Assembly (NCBI GenBank): GCA_963774445.1 | Contig: CAVZFC010000029.1 | Coordinates: forward strand, 62,001-126,000 | Direction: 5' to 3' | DNA: 64,000 bases | Source: CAVUQH01 sp963774445 | GTDB taxonomy: Bacteria; Myxococcota_A; Polyangia; Haliangiales; Haliangiaceae | Shown: positions 35,423 through 47,259 of the stretch, one piece after another | How the letters are laid out: each line of letters begins with the position of its first letter | How positions within the stretch are numbered: the first letter of the stretch is position 1 | Program-made: the position numbers and the translations under genes | Notes under the pieces: generated by a model | Seen by the model: only the letters and a program-made list of their open reading frames with translations | Databases searched by the model: none | What the model was told of the DNA's origin: nothing

Positions 35423-36532
35423 TCAACCGCGCGCCCAGACCACCAGCGCACCGGTGGCCCCGGCGCCGGCCGCGACGAAATATATCGGAGGATATCCGGT
35501 CGCCTTGGCCATCGCCCCCAGGCCGATCGCGGCGACGACGATGCCCAGGCCGAAGGCGAAGGTCGAGCTGGCAATGGCCCGCGAGCGGCCGGCCGGGCTG
35601 CGCTCGACGACCATCGCCTGCAGGGTCGGGTAGTAGACGCCGTGGGCCAGGCCGAACATCCCGCCGATGGCCACCAGCTGCCACAGCTCGCCGACAGCCG
35701 ACATCCCCAGCAGCGCCACCGCGTGCAGGGCCAGGGCCGGCACTGCCACCCGGCGACGGCCCAGGGTGTCGGGCAAGTGGCCGAGGAAGATCCGCGTGGA
35801 CACCGCACAGATCACATACGGGGCGAAGAACGGCGTGACCGCGCCGATGCCGACGCGATCGCTGTAGTCGGCCAAGAAGCTCCAGACCGAGCCGAAGCCG
35901 AAGCCGGCCAATGCCGTGGCGCCCAGGATCGGCAACGCCGGCAGCACGCCCGGCACCGCGGCCTCCTCGTTCCTGGCCGCCGGTGGCAGCGCCGTGGCGA
36001 CCAGCCCGCCCAACACCCCGGCGACGACACCGGCGCGGATCACCCACGGCCAACCGAGCGTGTGCTCGAGCAGCTCGCCCAGCGCCGGACCGACCGCCTG
36101 CGAGGCCAGAGTCAGCACCCCCGAGATACCCAGGGCCTGGGCCAGCCGCCCGGGCGGGGCGATCTCGGCCACGTAGGAGGCGCCGCCGACCAGCACCGCC
36201 GAGAATCCCATTCCCTGCACCGCCCGCGCCGCGACGTAGCCCGGGGTCGAGGCGGCGGCGCCGAAGCCGGCGCAGCCCAGGCCGGCGATGGCGCAGCCGG
36301 CGGCGAGCACCAGCCGGTGACCGCTCCGATCGATCACCCGGCCAACCGCCGGCATCGCCAGCAGCGACGCCAGGTTGAAGCTGCCCATGATGACGCCGAT
36401 CTCCTGCGAGTCGTGGCCGCGGGCGGCGAGAAACGACGGCGCCAATACCAGGAGATTGGGCACCAGCGCCCCGAGAAACAGGGTCGCCGCGACCAGCACC
36501 ATCGGCACGGATACCAGGCTCACGGGCCCCAC
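35423..36532 (-). CDS. Major facilitator superfamily transporter
   Basis: A 369-residue membrane transporter with about twelve helices. The MFS signature between helices 2 and 3 is readable as GRVIDRSGHRLVLAAG, and the second half has GHLPDTLGRRRVAVPAL in the same place. It is slightly shorter than the usual 400 residues. It is the first gene of the MFS-GT2-deacetylase operon and is divergent from the UlaG-like gene only 11 bases away, so promoters must overlap the coding ends. Substrate unknown; it could export a small sugar or metabolite or be unrelated to the glycan genes. Confidence 0.87.
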   Translation of the reverse strand: MGPVSLVSVPMVLVAATLFLGALVPNLLVLAPSFLAARGHDSQEIGVIMGSFNLASLLAMPAVGRVIDRSGHRLVLAAGCAIAGLGCAGFGAAASTPGYVAARAVQGMGFSAVLVGGASYVAEIAPPGRLAQALGISGVLTLASQAVGPALGELLEHTLGWPWVIRAGVVAGVLGGLVATALPPAARNEEAAVPGVLPALPILGATALAGFGFGSVWSFLADYSDRVGIGAVTPFFAPYVICAVSTRIFLGHLPDTLGRRRVAVPALALHAVALLGMSAVGELWQLVAIGGMFGLAHGVYYPTLQAMVVERSPAGRSRAIASSTFAFGLGIVVAAIGLGAMAKATGYPPIYFVAAGAGATGALVVWARG

Positions 36533-36543
36533 GCCGACAGCTT

Positions 36544-37737
36544 ATGCGATTTCTTGCAGGATCGGACGCAGCGCAGCACGATGGACGGGTGTCCCCCAGC
36601 GGCCCCACACCCGCGGACAAGCGCGAGGCCGAGCTGCGATCGCTCAGTCGGCGCCGCCACATTGCGCGCCACCGCAGCCTGGTCGCCCACTGGCTCGGGC
36701 AGTGGATGCACCGCGCGCGGCGGCCGGAGGTGGCGCCGCTGCCGACCATCGCCGCCGGGCAGGTGGGCATCTCGTTCGCCGGCCACGCCACCGCGCTGAT
36801 CCGCTACGCCGGTGTCAACATCGCCTTCGACCCGATGCTGGGCCTGCGCCTCAAGGGGGCCAAGCGCGCCGTCCGCCCCGGCCTGTCGCCGGCCGACTTC
36901 GGCGACGCCAGCCTGGTGCTCATCAGCCACGGCCACGCCGACCACCTGCACCGCCCGACCCTGGCCAAGCTGTCGCGCGCCGCCACCGTGATCCTACCGC
37001 CGCGCACCGGGCACCTGGTGTCGGACCTCGGCTTCGCCCGCGTGGTCGAGCTGGGCGTCGGCCAGTCGGTGCAGCACTGCGGCGTCGACATTTTCACCAC
37101 GCCGGTGCGTCACGGCGACCGCGACTGTCCGGCCCTGGCCTACGTCATCCGTGGCGACGGGCCCAGTGTCTACGCCTGCGGCGACAGCGGCTACTTCTCC
37201 GGCTTCGCCGAGGTCGGACGCCGCTTTTGCCCCGACATCGCGCTGCTGCCGATCGGCGGCTACGCGCCGCTGTCGTTCCGCGACCGGCACATGACCCCGC
37301 TCGACGCGCTGTACGCGTTCGAGGATCTGATGGCGCGAGCGATGATCCCGATCCACTACGGCGCTTTCTCGCTGTCGTACGAGACGCTCGAGGATCCGCG
37401 CAGGTGGCTGGCCGACATCGTGCGCGAGCGCGGCCTCGACCCGTTCGTCGTCACGCTGGAGCCGGGGCAGTCGCGCGCCTTCGTGCGCCCGCGGACGCGC
37501 TCCACCCGATCCGAGACCGACATCCCCGAGCCCGACTGGGAAGAGGCCCAGACCGCCCGCCGGCCGCCCACCGAGCCGGTGCCGGCCCCGGAGCCAGACG
37601 ACGATGCCGAGGCAGTGCCGCAGGCCGCGGCGGATGCGGCGCCGTCGATCCCGATCGAGGCCGAGTCGCCGGTGTCGGGCCCGATCGAGACGGCGGACGG
37701 CCGCGGCCGGGCCCCGACCTCGCCGCCGATGGCGTGA
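36544..37737 (+). CDS. UlaG/NAPE-PLD-like metallo-beta-lactamase-fold hydrolase
   Basis: A 397-residue metal-dependent hydrolase. The core (about 70-300) has the metal motif SHGHADHLH near 128, GHATALIRYAGVNIAFDPML before it, YACGDSGYFSGFAEV and IPIHYGAFSLSYE. This is the pattern of UlaG, RomA and NAPE-PLD-like enzymes, some of which act on phosphodiester lipids. A Pro/Glu/Asp-rich tail of about 85 residues follows. The start is uncertain: ATG 36544 is 11 bases from the divergent MFS start and has no good ribosome site; GTG 36589 is also possible. No signal peptide is seen. Confidence 0.84.
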   Translation: MRFLAGSDAAQHDGRVSPSGPTPADKREAELRSLSRRRHIARHRSLVAHWLGQWMHRARRPEVAPLPTIAAGQVGISFAGHATALIRYAGVNIAFDPMLGLRLKGAKRAVRPGLSPADFGDASLVLISHGHADHLHRPTLAKLSRAATVILPPRTGHLVSDLGFARVVELGVGQSVQHCGVDIFTTPVRHGDRDCPALAYVIRGDGPSVYACGDSGYFSGFAEVGRRFCPDIALLPIGGYAPLSFRDRHMTPLDALYAFEDLMARAMIPIHYGAFSLSYETLEDPRRWLADIVRERGLDPFVVTLEPGQSRAFVRPRTRSTRSETDIPEPDWEEAQTARRPPTEPVPAPEPDDDAEAVPQAAADAAPSIPIEAESPVSGPIETADGRGRAPTSPPMA

Positions 37738-37797
37738 TCCATCGCATCGTCGCGGCGCTTGCGGCCCGGCACGCGAGCCGCTACGGTCTCCCGTCGC

Positions 37798-40426
37798 GTG
37801 GACAAAGTCCTAGAATTCCTCCGTCGTGACCGCGCGTACCCCCTGTGGGTGCTGCTCGCCGGCGTGCTGATCGTCTTGCCGCGCCTGGGCAGCCCGGGTT
37901 TCTGGGAACCGTCCGAGATCAAGGTCGCCGACCAGGCGCGCGAGCGCCTGCAGGACCACTCGCTCGACGCCGTGGTCCGCGCGGTCGCCGCCGTCTACAA
38001 GGTCCGCGTCCCCGACCTGGAGGCGGCGCGGACCGAGACGCAGACCGAGGCGCGCAACGTCGCCATCTACCTGGCGCACGAGTACAGCCACGAGACCTAC
38101 TCCGACCTGCGGCGCACCTTCGACGTCAACAAGCACGAAGTGGTCGAGTCGGTGGTCAAAGGGATGCGCGAGCGGCTCGGCAACCTGGCCGAGACCGACC
38201 TCCTGGCCAAGGTCAAGGCGGTCGAGGAGAAGCTCGCCCAGTCGCACCGCGAGCAGACGCGCACCCGCCCGCCATTCACCGAGTGGGCGGTCGCCCGCGG
38301 GCTCGACCGGGTCAACAGCGACGAGGTCGACGCGATGGAGTCGGGCGCGCGCCGGCCGCTGGCGCTGGTCGGGTTGCTCGCGCTGATGCTCACCTACTTT
38401 CTCGGCGCGCGGCTGGGCAGCCGGCGGGCCGGGCTGATCGCCGGACTGGCGCTGGTGGCGACGCCGCTCTGGGTGTTCCAGTCGCGGCAGCTGACCAGCG
38501 ACATCGGCGCCGTCGCCGGCAACGCGGCGATGATGCTGGGACTCCTCGGATTGGCGTGGCCGGGCGGCGATCGACGGCAGCTGCCGATCTGGTTCGTCGG
38601 CCTGCGCTACGCCGGCGACGCGCTGCTGGCGGTCGGCGGCGCGGTGATGTCGTACTACGCGGCGGGCGCGCTGCTGGGGCTGTTCCCGGCGCTCGGCGCC
38701 GCTGCCCTGGCCAGCGGCATCTCGCTGGTCGCCGAGCGGCGCGCGCGCGAGCCCGGTGGCGATCACCCCGACGCCATCGACGAGCGCGACCGCACCTGGC
38801 GCTGGGTTCATCTAATGGTGGCCAGCGCGGTGCTCGGCCTGCTGGCGCTGCTCGTCCTCGGCTGGGTCGCCATCGAGGTGTTCGACTTCGTCGACCCGGT
38901 GCCCGGCGGGCGGGCGCTGTTGGGCCACAGCTGGATCCCGGCCACCGGCTACGTCGATGCCCTCGGCGGCACCTGGCGGGCGGCGGGCAACCTGGAGCAG
39001 AACTTCGACAACCTGTTCCAGCAGATCGCCTTCGGCCTGATGCCGTGGGGCGCGCTGGCGCCGATCGCGATCGTGCACCTGGCCACCGGGCCGCGGCGCG
39101 GGCGGCGCAGCTGGGCCGGCTACGCGCTGTTCGGCTGGGCCGCCCTGGCCTGGGCCACCGGCACCTTCATGGACCGCGAGGTCGGCCCGGTGCACTACCC
39201 GGCCCTGGTCGCCGTCGTCGTCGCGGTGGGCATCTGGCTGGACGATCTCTTGTCCGCGCGCGCCCTGGCGCAGTCCGACGGGCCCGACGTCGCGCGGGCG
39301 CGCTTCGGCATGGGCCCACGGCTGCCGCTGGTCGCGCTGTTCGTCGCCGTCGCCGCGGTAGCGCTGGCCAAGGACGTCGAACGAGTTCCCCGAGCGACTC
39401 ACCAGCGTGCACGTGCTGGGCGCCTCGATCACGTACCCCAAGGATCTGTCGCTGATCAACATGGTGCTGGGGCTGTCGTTCCTGTTTGCCGCGGTCGCGC
39501 TGCCGACCCTGTGGCTGTGGGCGCGGGCCAACGGCAAGGGGATCTTGCAGACCATCTCGCACCTCGCCGGTCGCTGGGGCGTGCACGCGATGGTCGGCGT
39601 CGGCCTGATCTTCGGCCTGTTCTTCGCCCAGGTGTGGGAGCCGGCGCTGTCGCGCAAGCTGTCGTCGAAGTATCTGTTCAGCGTCTACCACGAGCACAAG
39701 GCCAAGGGCGATCGGCTCGGCGTGATGGGTAACCACGGCAGCGGGCCCAAATATTACGCCGACGACGACTTCACCCAGCTGCGCAACCGCAACGAGCTGC
39801 TCCACTTCCTCGAGGAGCCCGGGCGCGCGTTCGCGCTGGTGCCGGCTTCGGAGCTGTGCCCGGTGCACCGCGCGACGTCGGGGAGCAAGCTCGAGTACCA
39901 CGTGCTCGATGACTCGCACGCGAGCTTCCTGCTTCTTTCCAACCAGCTGAAGGCGGGCGAGAAAGACCGCAACCCGCTGCGCACGGCGATCCTGCGCGAG
40001 CAGCCGGCGAACATCGGCCGCAAGGTCGAAGCCAACTTCGACAACAAGATTCAGCTCATCGGCGTCAACATGCCGTCCCGGGTCAACCGCGGTAGCCGGT
40101 TCGACGTCACGCTCTACTTCAAGGTTCTTCGCCCGGTGCCGGGCGCGTGGAAGATTTTCGCCCACTTCGACACCGCCGGCATGCGCTTCCAGGGCGATCA
40201 CGACCCGATCCACGGGCGCTGCTCGACGGCGTTCTGGCAACCGGGCGATTACATCGTCAACACGTTCACGGTGGACGCCGGTGACATCTCCTACCCGAAG
40301 GGCACCTACGTGGCCCGCATCGGCTTCTTCCAGGGCGCACACGGCAACTGGAAGAACATGAAGGTCGTCGAGGGCAACGCCGACGACAATGATCGGGTTT
40401 TCCTGGGCAATATCCAGGTCAATTGA
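37798..40426 (+). CDS. ArnT/GT39-like multi-pass membrane glycosyltransferase, frame interrupted by one extra base
   Basis: A large membrane protein. The N-terminus has LPRLGSPGFWEPSEIKVADQ, resembling the GT39/ArnT first-loop acidic motif, then an insert, then many hydrophobic helices. The reading frame changes near 39379: removing one G (GTC-G-AAC) joins KDV to NEFPERLTSVHVLGASITYP and gives a continuous protein of about 875 residues. The second part has three further helices and a 250-residue soluble domain. Family enzymes transfer a sugar from polyprenyl phosphate. The GTG at 37798 follows a TACGGT box by 10 nt. Whether the interruption is genuine or a sequencing error cannot be decided here. 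The family call is moderate. Confidence 0.7.
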
Positions 40427-40490
40427 CGACGTTTGGCGCCCCGGCCGGACCGGCCGCACGACCCGGTTGTAATCGCCGCGCTCCCGGGCT

Positions 40491-40949
40491 ATGACGAGCG
40501 ACGAAGCCGGGGGGAGCCAAACGATGATGGCAGCCGAAAAACCGATCCCAGAAGGCGTGGAGCCCGAAGGCTCGCGGCCTCACGAAGGTGCCGAGCGGCG
40601 GCAAGCCACGCGCGTGCTCGTTCACCTCGAGGTCAACTACGCGAGCACCGACAACTTCCTGTTCGCGTACATCCGCGACATCAGCGCAACCGGAATCTTC
40701 GTCCACACCGACGCGCCGCAGCCGGCGGGTACGCGTCTCAACCTGCGCTTCCACCTGCCCGACGCAAACGATCCCGACCGCACCAAGCCGATGGATCTCG
40801 AGGGCGAGGTCATCTGGGTCAATCCCTACCGCCCCGGCCGCGCCGACAGCCTGAACCCGGGCATGGGCGTCCGCTTCGTCGGCCTGACCGAAGGCGAGAG
40901 CAAGCTGCTCCGCCGCCTGGTCAAGACCTTCGCCTTCCTCGACGATTAG
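40491..40949 (+). CDS. PilZ domain protein (TIGR02266-like)
   Basis: A 152-residue cytoplasmic protein with a single PilZ domain. The c-di-GMP motifs are intact: R37-x3-R41 (ERRQATRVL) and DISATG (63-68). The C-terminal part GEVIWVNPYRPGRADS and GMGVRFVGL matches the PilZ subgroup that is expanded in myxobacteria. The first 30 residues are a flexible acidic leader. It probably transmits c-di-GMP level to motility or envelope targets. It overlaps the convergent yacG stop within TTAG. Confidence 0.9.
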   Translation: MTSDEAGGSQTMMAAEKPIPEGVEPEGSRPHEGAERRQATRVLVHLEVNYASTDNFLFAYIRDISATGIFVHTDAPQPAGTRLNLRFHLPDANDPDRTKPMDLEGEVIWVNPYRPGRADSLNPGMGVRFVGLTEGESKLLRRLVKTFAFLDD

Positions 40950-41158
40950 TCGTCGTCGGACGACTGGGCGGGGTAGTCTTGCCCGTAGTCGTGATCGAGC
41001 AGCGGCTCGCTGAGGCGGTAGTCGCCGTCGAGCCAGCGGCCCAGATCGATCAGGCGACAGCGATCCGAGCAGAACGGGAAGGCGTCGCCCGGTTGCCGCG
41101 GCGGCACCGGAGTCTGGCAGATGGTGCAGTGGATCTGTCGTTCGGCGCGTTTGGACAT
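40946..41158 (-). CDS. yacG: YacG-type DNA gyrase inhibitor zinc protein
   Basis: A 70-residue zinc protein. CTICQTPVPPRQ and FPFCSDRCRLIDLGRWLDG match the YacG pattern with four cysteines and the RLIDLGRW motif. In E. coli YacG binds GyrB and inhibits gyrase. The tail is acidic (SSDDD). It starts 4 bases after the stop of the sigma-54 activator gene on the same strand and is probably co-transcribed with it. Confidence 0.9.
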   Translation of the reverse strand: MSKRAERQIHCTICQTPVPPRQPGDAFPFCSDRCRLIDLGRWLDGDYRLSEPLLDHDYGQDYPAQSSDDD

Positions 41159-41162
41159 CTCG

Positions 41163-42704
<1,542 letters not shown>

Positions 42705-42770
42705 GGGCGGCGAACTATACCGGAGCCGGGCGCAGGCGCCCGCGGGCACGACGCCCGCGGGCGATTCTGT

Positions 42771-44204
42771 TTAGCACAGCCGCCAGGCGTCGCCGTCGCG
42801 AACCGCTACGCCATCGGCCGCCAGCTTGTCCAGATGGGCCAGGAGCGAGCGTTCGGCCAGCGGGTGCACCACCGCGGGCACGTCGTCGTAGGCCAAGAGG
42901 ACCAGCTCCCGGGCCGACGCCGGGCCGCGGCGGCGCAGCGCCTCGACCACGCGGGCCTCGCGCCACAGCCGGTGGCGGACGTAGCCGTCCAGCTTCTCGG
43001 CCACCGCGGCGATCGCGTTGCCGTGGGCCGGTAGCAGGCCCCGCGGTGCCAGCGCCTTCATCCGCCGCAGCGACTCGAGGTAGGCGGTCATGTCGCCTTC
43101 GGACGGATCGACGAGGATGGTGCCGACCCCGGCGACCATGTCGCCGGCCGCGAGGAAGCCGGTCTCCTCCTCGAGGAAGCAGAGGTGGCCCGGCGCGTGG
43201 CCCGGCGTGAAGACCGCGCGCAGCCGGCGAGGCCGCGGCCCGGCCAGCGCCCGGATGTCGCCGTCGGCCAGCATGCGCGTCACCGGCACCCGGCCGGCCA
43301 GCCGCTCGGCGGTCGCCGGGTGGGCGGCGATATCGACGCCGTGGCGTTCGGCCAGATGCACCGCCCCACCCACGTGATCGCCGTGATGATGGGTCAGCCA
43401 GACCTCGACCAGGCGGCGGCCGTCCGCCACCAGCGCGTCGATCGCCCGGTCCAGGGACGCCTGCTCGTCGGGGTACGGCGACGCCGGATCGACCGCGATC
43501 ATCTCCCCGGTGCCGAACAGATAGCAGTTGGTGTGCGTCGCCGGCGGCAGCGTCGGCGTGCGCACCGGGCTGGTGCCGACCCCGGGCACCAGCTCCCAGT
43601 AGCGCGGCGCGCCGTTCTCGCGCTCGGCCAGCTCGCGGCTGCGCGCAGCGGCGGCGCCCGGGTCGGCGGCCATCGCCTCGATCACCAGCCGTGCGGGCGG
43701 CGGCACCAGCCAGTCGCCGCGGGCGGCGCGCTCGAGGATCGCGGCCGGCGCCGCCCACTCGCCGGCCGACAGCTCCCCCCCCGAAGCGCGCCAGTCGGGA
43801 GCGGCGCTGGCCGGCAGCTCGACCATGAAGTATCGGGTGTCGAAGCGGATCGGCGCGAACGCCGGCGTAACCCAGCGACCCGCGTCGACGAAGGCTGCCG
43901 CATCAGCGGGCAGGGAAATACCTAGCTCCTCGTCCATCTCCCGCCGCGCGGCCCCGATCGGACCGCCGTCGCCGGCCTCGAGGCTGCCCCCCGGGAAGGT
44001 CCAGAATCCGCCGAGAAATGCCAAAGACGCGCTGCGTTGAGCCAGGTAGATCTCACAGGCCCGAGGGTCCGTGCGGCGCCACAGGATGCAGGCCACGGCC
44101 TGTCGCGGGCGAACCGCTGCGGCCGGCTGGTCGGTTCCCGCATCTTGCCGCGCAAGTGCGTAGATCGTCTCGATGATGGTGTCGCGGGTGGGGTCGTGTG
44201 GCAC
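42771..44204 (-). CDS. Nudix hydrolase - metallo-beta-lactamase fusion with winged-helix tail
   Basis: A 477-residue two-enzyme fusion. Residues 30-210 are a Nudix domain with the box GGSLEAGDGGPIGAAR then REMDEELGI; one Glu of the consensus is Asp. Residues 225-400 are an MBL-fold domain with LTHHHGDHVGG, PGHAPGHLCF and AAGDMV, similar to LACTB2-like enzymes. The last 70 residues look like a winged helix (LLAHLDKLAADGVAVRDGD). The GTG at 44204 avoids overlap with the divergent gene. The joint activity could sanitise or hydrolyse a nucleotide-linked or CoA-linked substrate (inference). Confidence 0.83.
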   Translation of the reverse strand: MPHDPTRDTIIETIYALARQDAGTDQPAAAVRPRQAVACILWRRTDPRACEIYLAQRSASLAFLGGFWTFPGGSLEAGDGGPIGAARREMDEELGISLPADAAAFVDAGRWVTPAFAPIRFDTRYFMVELPASAAPDWRASGGELSAGEWAAPAAILERAARGDWLVPPPARLVIEAMAADPGAAAARSRELAERENGAPRYWELVPGVGTSPVRTPTLPPATHTNCYLFGTGEMIAVDPASPYPDEQASLDRAIDALVADGRRLVEVWLTHHHGDHVGGAVHLAERHGVDIAAHPATAERLAGRVPVTRMLADGDIRALAGPRPRRLRAVFTPGHAPGHLCFLEEETGFLAAGDMVAGVGTILVDPSEGDMTAYLESLRRMKALAPRGLLPAHGNAIAAVAEKLDGYVRHRLWREARVVEALRRRGPASARELVLLAYDDVPAVVHPLAERSLLAHLDKLAADGVAVRDGDAWRLC

Positions 44205-44224
44205 GGAAACGCTTCCAAAAGTGC

Positions 44225-44253
44225 GTGACGGACCGGGAGACGGGTCGTAGAAT
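44225..44253 (+). promoter_or_regulatory. Candidate promoter of the 99-residue protein gene
   Basis: GTGACG (44225-44230), 17-base spacer and TAGAAT (44248-44253, five of six consensus bases) precede the gene at 44283 by 29 bases. This gives a short leader, unlike many genes here. Confidence 0.5.
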
Positions 44254-44282
44254 ACTAGCGAGCCGCGAAAGCTGAAGGCCCA

Positions 44283-44582
44283 ATGGTCAGCGTCACCGCT
44301 CGAAAGATCCGCGACCATGGTGTCGAACGCTCCTCAGTGGGCGTCGGCCGCATCTACACCGGGTACCTCATCAGCTACCCGATCGTTGGACGCGGCATGG
44401 TGATCTTTCGCGACCCGCACGGCCACCGGATGATCACCACCCCGGTCAAGCGGGTGCTGGGCGAGCCGGGTGGGCGGATGATCTATGTCGAGACCGAGAA
44501 CAGCGTCTACCGCCTGGAGATCCATGGCGAGCCGCTCTTCCCGATGAGCGTTCCGGGTTCGGACGAAGCGGCCGCGCGCTAG
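44283..44582 (+). CDS. Hypothetical beta-rich protein
   Basis: A 99-residue protein that I do not recognise. It is mostly alternating beta pattern (SSVGVGRIYTGYLISYPIVG, MVIFRDPHGHRMITTPVKRV, GRMIYVETENSVYRLEIHG), suggesting a small barrel or SH3-like fold. No signal peptide or membrane segment. It is divergent from the Nudix-MBL gene, with a decent promoter upstream, and has codon use like its neighbours. Confidence 0.65.
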   Translation: MVSVTARKIRDHGVERSSVGVGRIYTGYLISYPIVGRGMVIFRDPHGHRMITTPVKRVLGEPGGRMIYVETENSVYRLEIHGEPLFPMSVPGSDEAAAR

Positions 44583-44617
44583 TCACCGCGGCAGACGCCT
44601 CGATCTGATAGGCCGGA

Positions 44618-44672
44618 GCTGATCCAAAATGGATCGGTCCGGAGTGGATCAGCCCTACCCGAAAGTGATCCA
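44618..44672. promoter_or_regulatory. Cluster of four GATCCA/TGGATC elements
   Basis: Within 52 bases the hexamer GATCCA or its complement occurs four times: 44621-44626, 44630-44635, 44645-44650 and 44667-44672. The outer arms GCTGATCCA (44618-44626) and TGGATCAGC (44645-44653) are a perfect 9-base inverted repeat. The cluster sits in the AT-richer 209-base gap before the MBL and sigma-54 activator operon, and looks like an array of operator sites. Confidence 0.5.
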
Positions 44673-44791
44673 TTATCAGGCAGGGAAAATTTCGTAATGT
44701 AGGCGACTTTTCAGGTAACCTATTGAAATTGACTGCCTCACAACGGGCGAACCCAGGGTGGCCAGCCGCTTGCTACGCAGGGACTCGTCAC

Positions 44792-45694
44792 ATGACGGAA
44801 GCTCCGCGTACGATTCGGATCCGGTTCTGGGGGGTGCGCGGATCGTGTCCGTCGCCCGGGCCCGACACCTCCGGTGTCGGCGGCAACACCAGCTGTGTCG
44901 AGGTCTGTTTTGGCAACGAGCGGGTGGTGCTGGATGGCGGCACCGGGCTGCGCGAGCTCGGCCGCACCTTGTCGGGGCCGGTGCGCATGGCCCTTTTGTT
45001 CAGCCACGTGCACTGGGATCACATCCAGGGGGTGCCGTTCTTCGCTCCGCTGTTTTCCGCCGGCTCCGAGCTGACGATCGCCGGCCCGGCTGGCGACGGC
45101 TCGTGTGCCTCGATCCGCGAGGCGCTCGACCGACAGATGACGGGACCCAACTTTCCTGTCGATCTCGACCAGGTTCCCGCGCGGCTGCGCTTCGTCGAGG
45201 TCGCGCCAGACGATCCGGTCGAGCTCGGCGGCCTGCTCGTACGCGCCGCTGCGCTCAACCACCCCAACGGCGTCATGGCTTATCGGCTGGAGGCCGGCGG
45301 TCGATCCCTCGTCTATGCCACCGACACCGAGCACTACCCGGATCGCGTCGACGACTCGCTGGTCGAGCTGGCACGCGACGCCGACGTGCTCATCTACGAC
45401 GCGCAATACACGCCGGGGGAGTACAGCGGCTGTGGAGGATGCTCGCGCGTCGGTTGGGGACACTCCACCTGGCTCGAAGGCGTGCGCGTCGCGCGCGCCG
45501 CGCGGGTCGGGAGGCTGGTCCTCTTTCACCACGACCCGACCCACGACGATCATGCGGTCGCCGAGATCGAGCGCTCGGCCGCCGAACAGCTCCCCGGAAC
45601 CATCGCCGCGCGCGAGGGGCTCGAGCTCGCGCTTCCCATCGAAACAACCCGTCAGCGCAGACCGGTGCGCGCCGACTCGGCGCCTCTGCTGTGA
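44792..45694 (+). CDS. PhnP/class II phosphodiesterase-like MBL-fold hydrolase
   Basis: A 300-residue metallo-hydrolase. It opens with IRFWGVRGSCPSPG, GGNTSCVEV and LDGGTGLRELG, then the metal motif FSHVHWDHIQG (near 71), LVYATDTEH and GWGHSTWLEGV, LFHHDPTHDD. This resembles PhnP, RNase Z-like and cyclic nucleotide phosphodiesterase-type proteins. ATG 44792 begins the conserved part; an upstream TTG would add 23 poorly conserved residues. It is 24 bases from the sigma-54 activator and likely co-transcribed. It may degrade a second messenger sensed by that activator (inference). Confidence 0.85.
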   Translation: MTEAPRTIRIRFWGVRGSCPSPGPDTSGVGGNTSCVEVCFGNERVVLDGGTGLRELGRTLSGPVRMALLFSHVHWDHIQGVPFFAPLFSAGSELTIAGPAGDGSCASIREALDRQMTGPNFPVDLDQVPARLRFVEVAPDDPVELGGLLVRAAALNHPNGVMAYRLEAGGRSLVYATDTEHYPDRVDDSLVELARDADVLIYDAQYTPGEYSGCGGCSRVGWGHSTWLEGVRVARAARVGRLVLFHHDPTHDDHAVAEIERSAAEQLPGTIAAREGLELALPIETTRQRRPVRADSAPLL

Positions 45695-45718
45695 GCATGG
45701 CTCCCATCGGGTGATACC

Positions 45719-47209
<1,491 letters not shown>

Positions 47210-47259
47210 CCCGCCCGCGGCGCCGGGGCCGCGCACCGTGGTAAGGTGGCCAGCCGAAC

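Noticed and set aside
44618..44653. Hairpin terminator at the GATCCA inverted repeat
   Set aside because: No T run follows and the spacer itself contains another copy of the hexamer, which fits operator sites better.
44723..44791. Longer start for the MBL hydrolase
   Set aside because: The first 23 residues do not resemble the family and the start would be a TTG; the conserved part begins at 44792.
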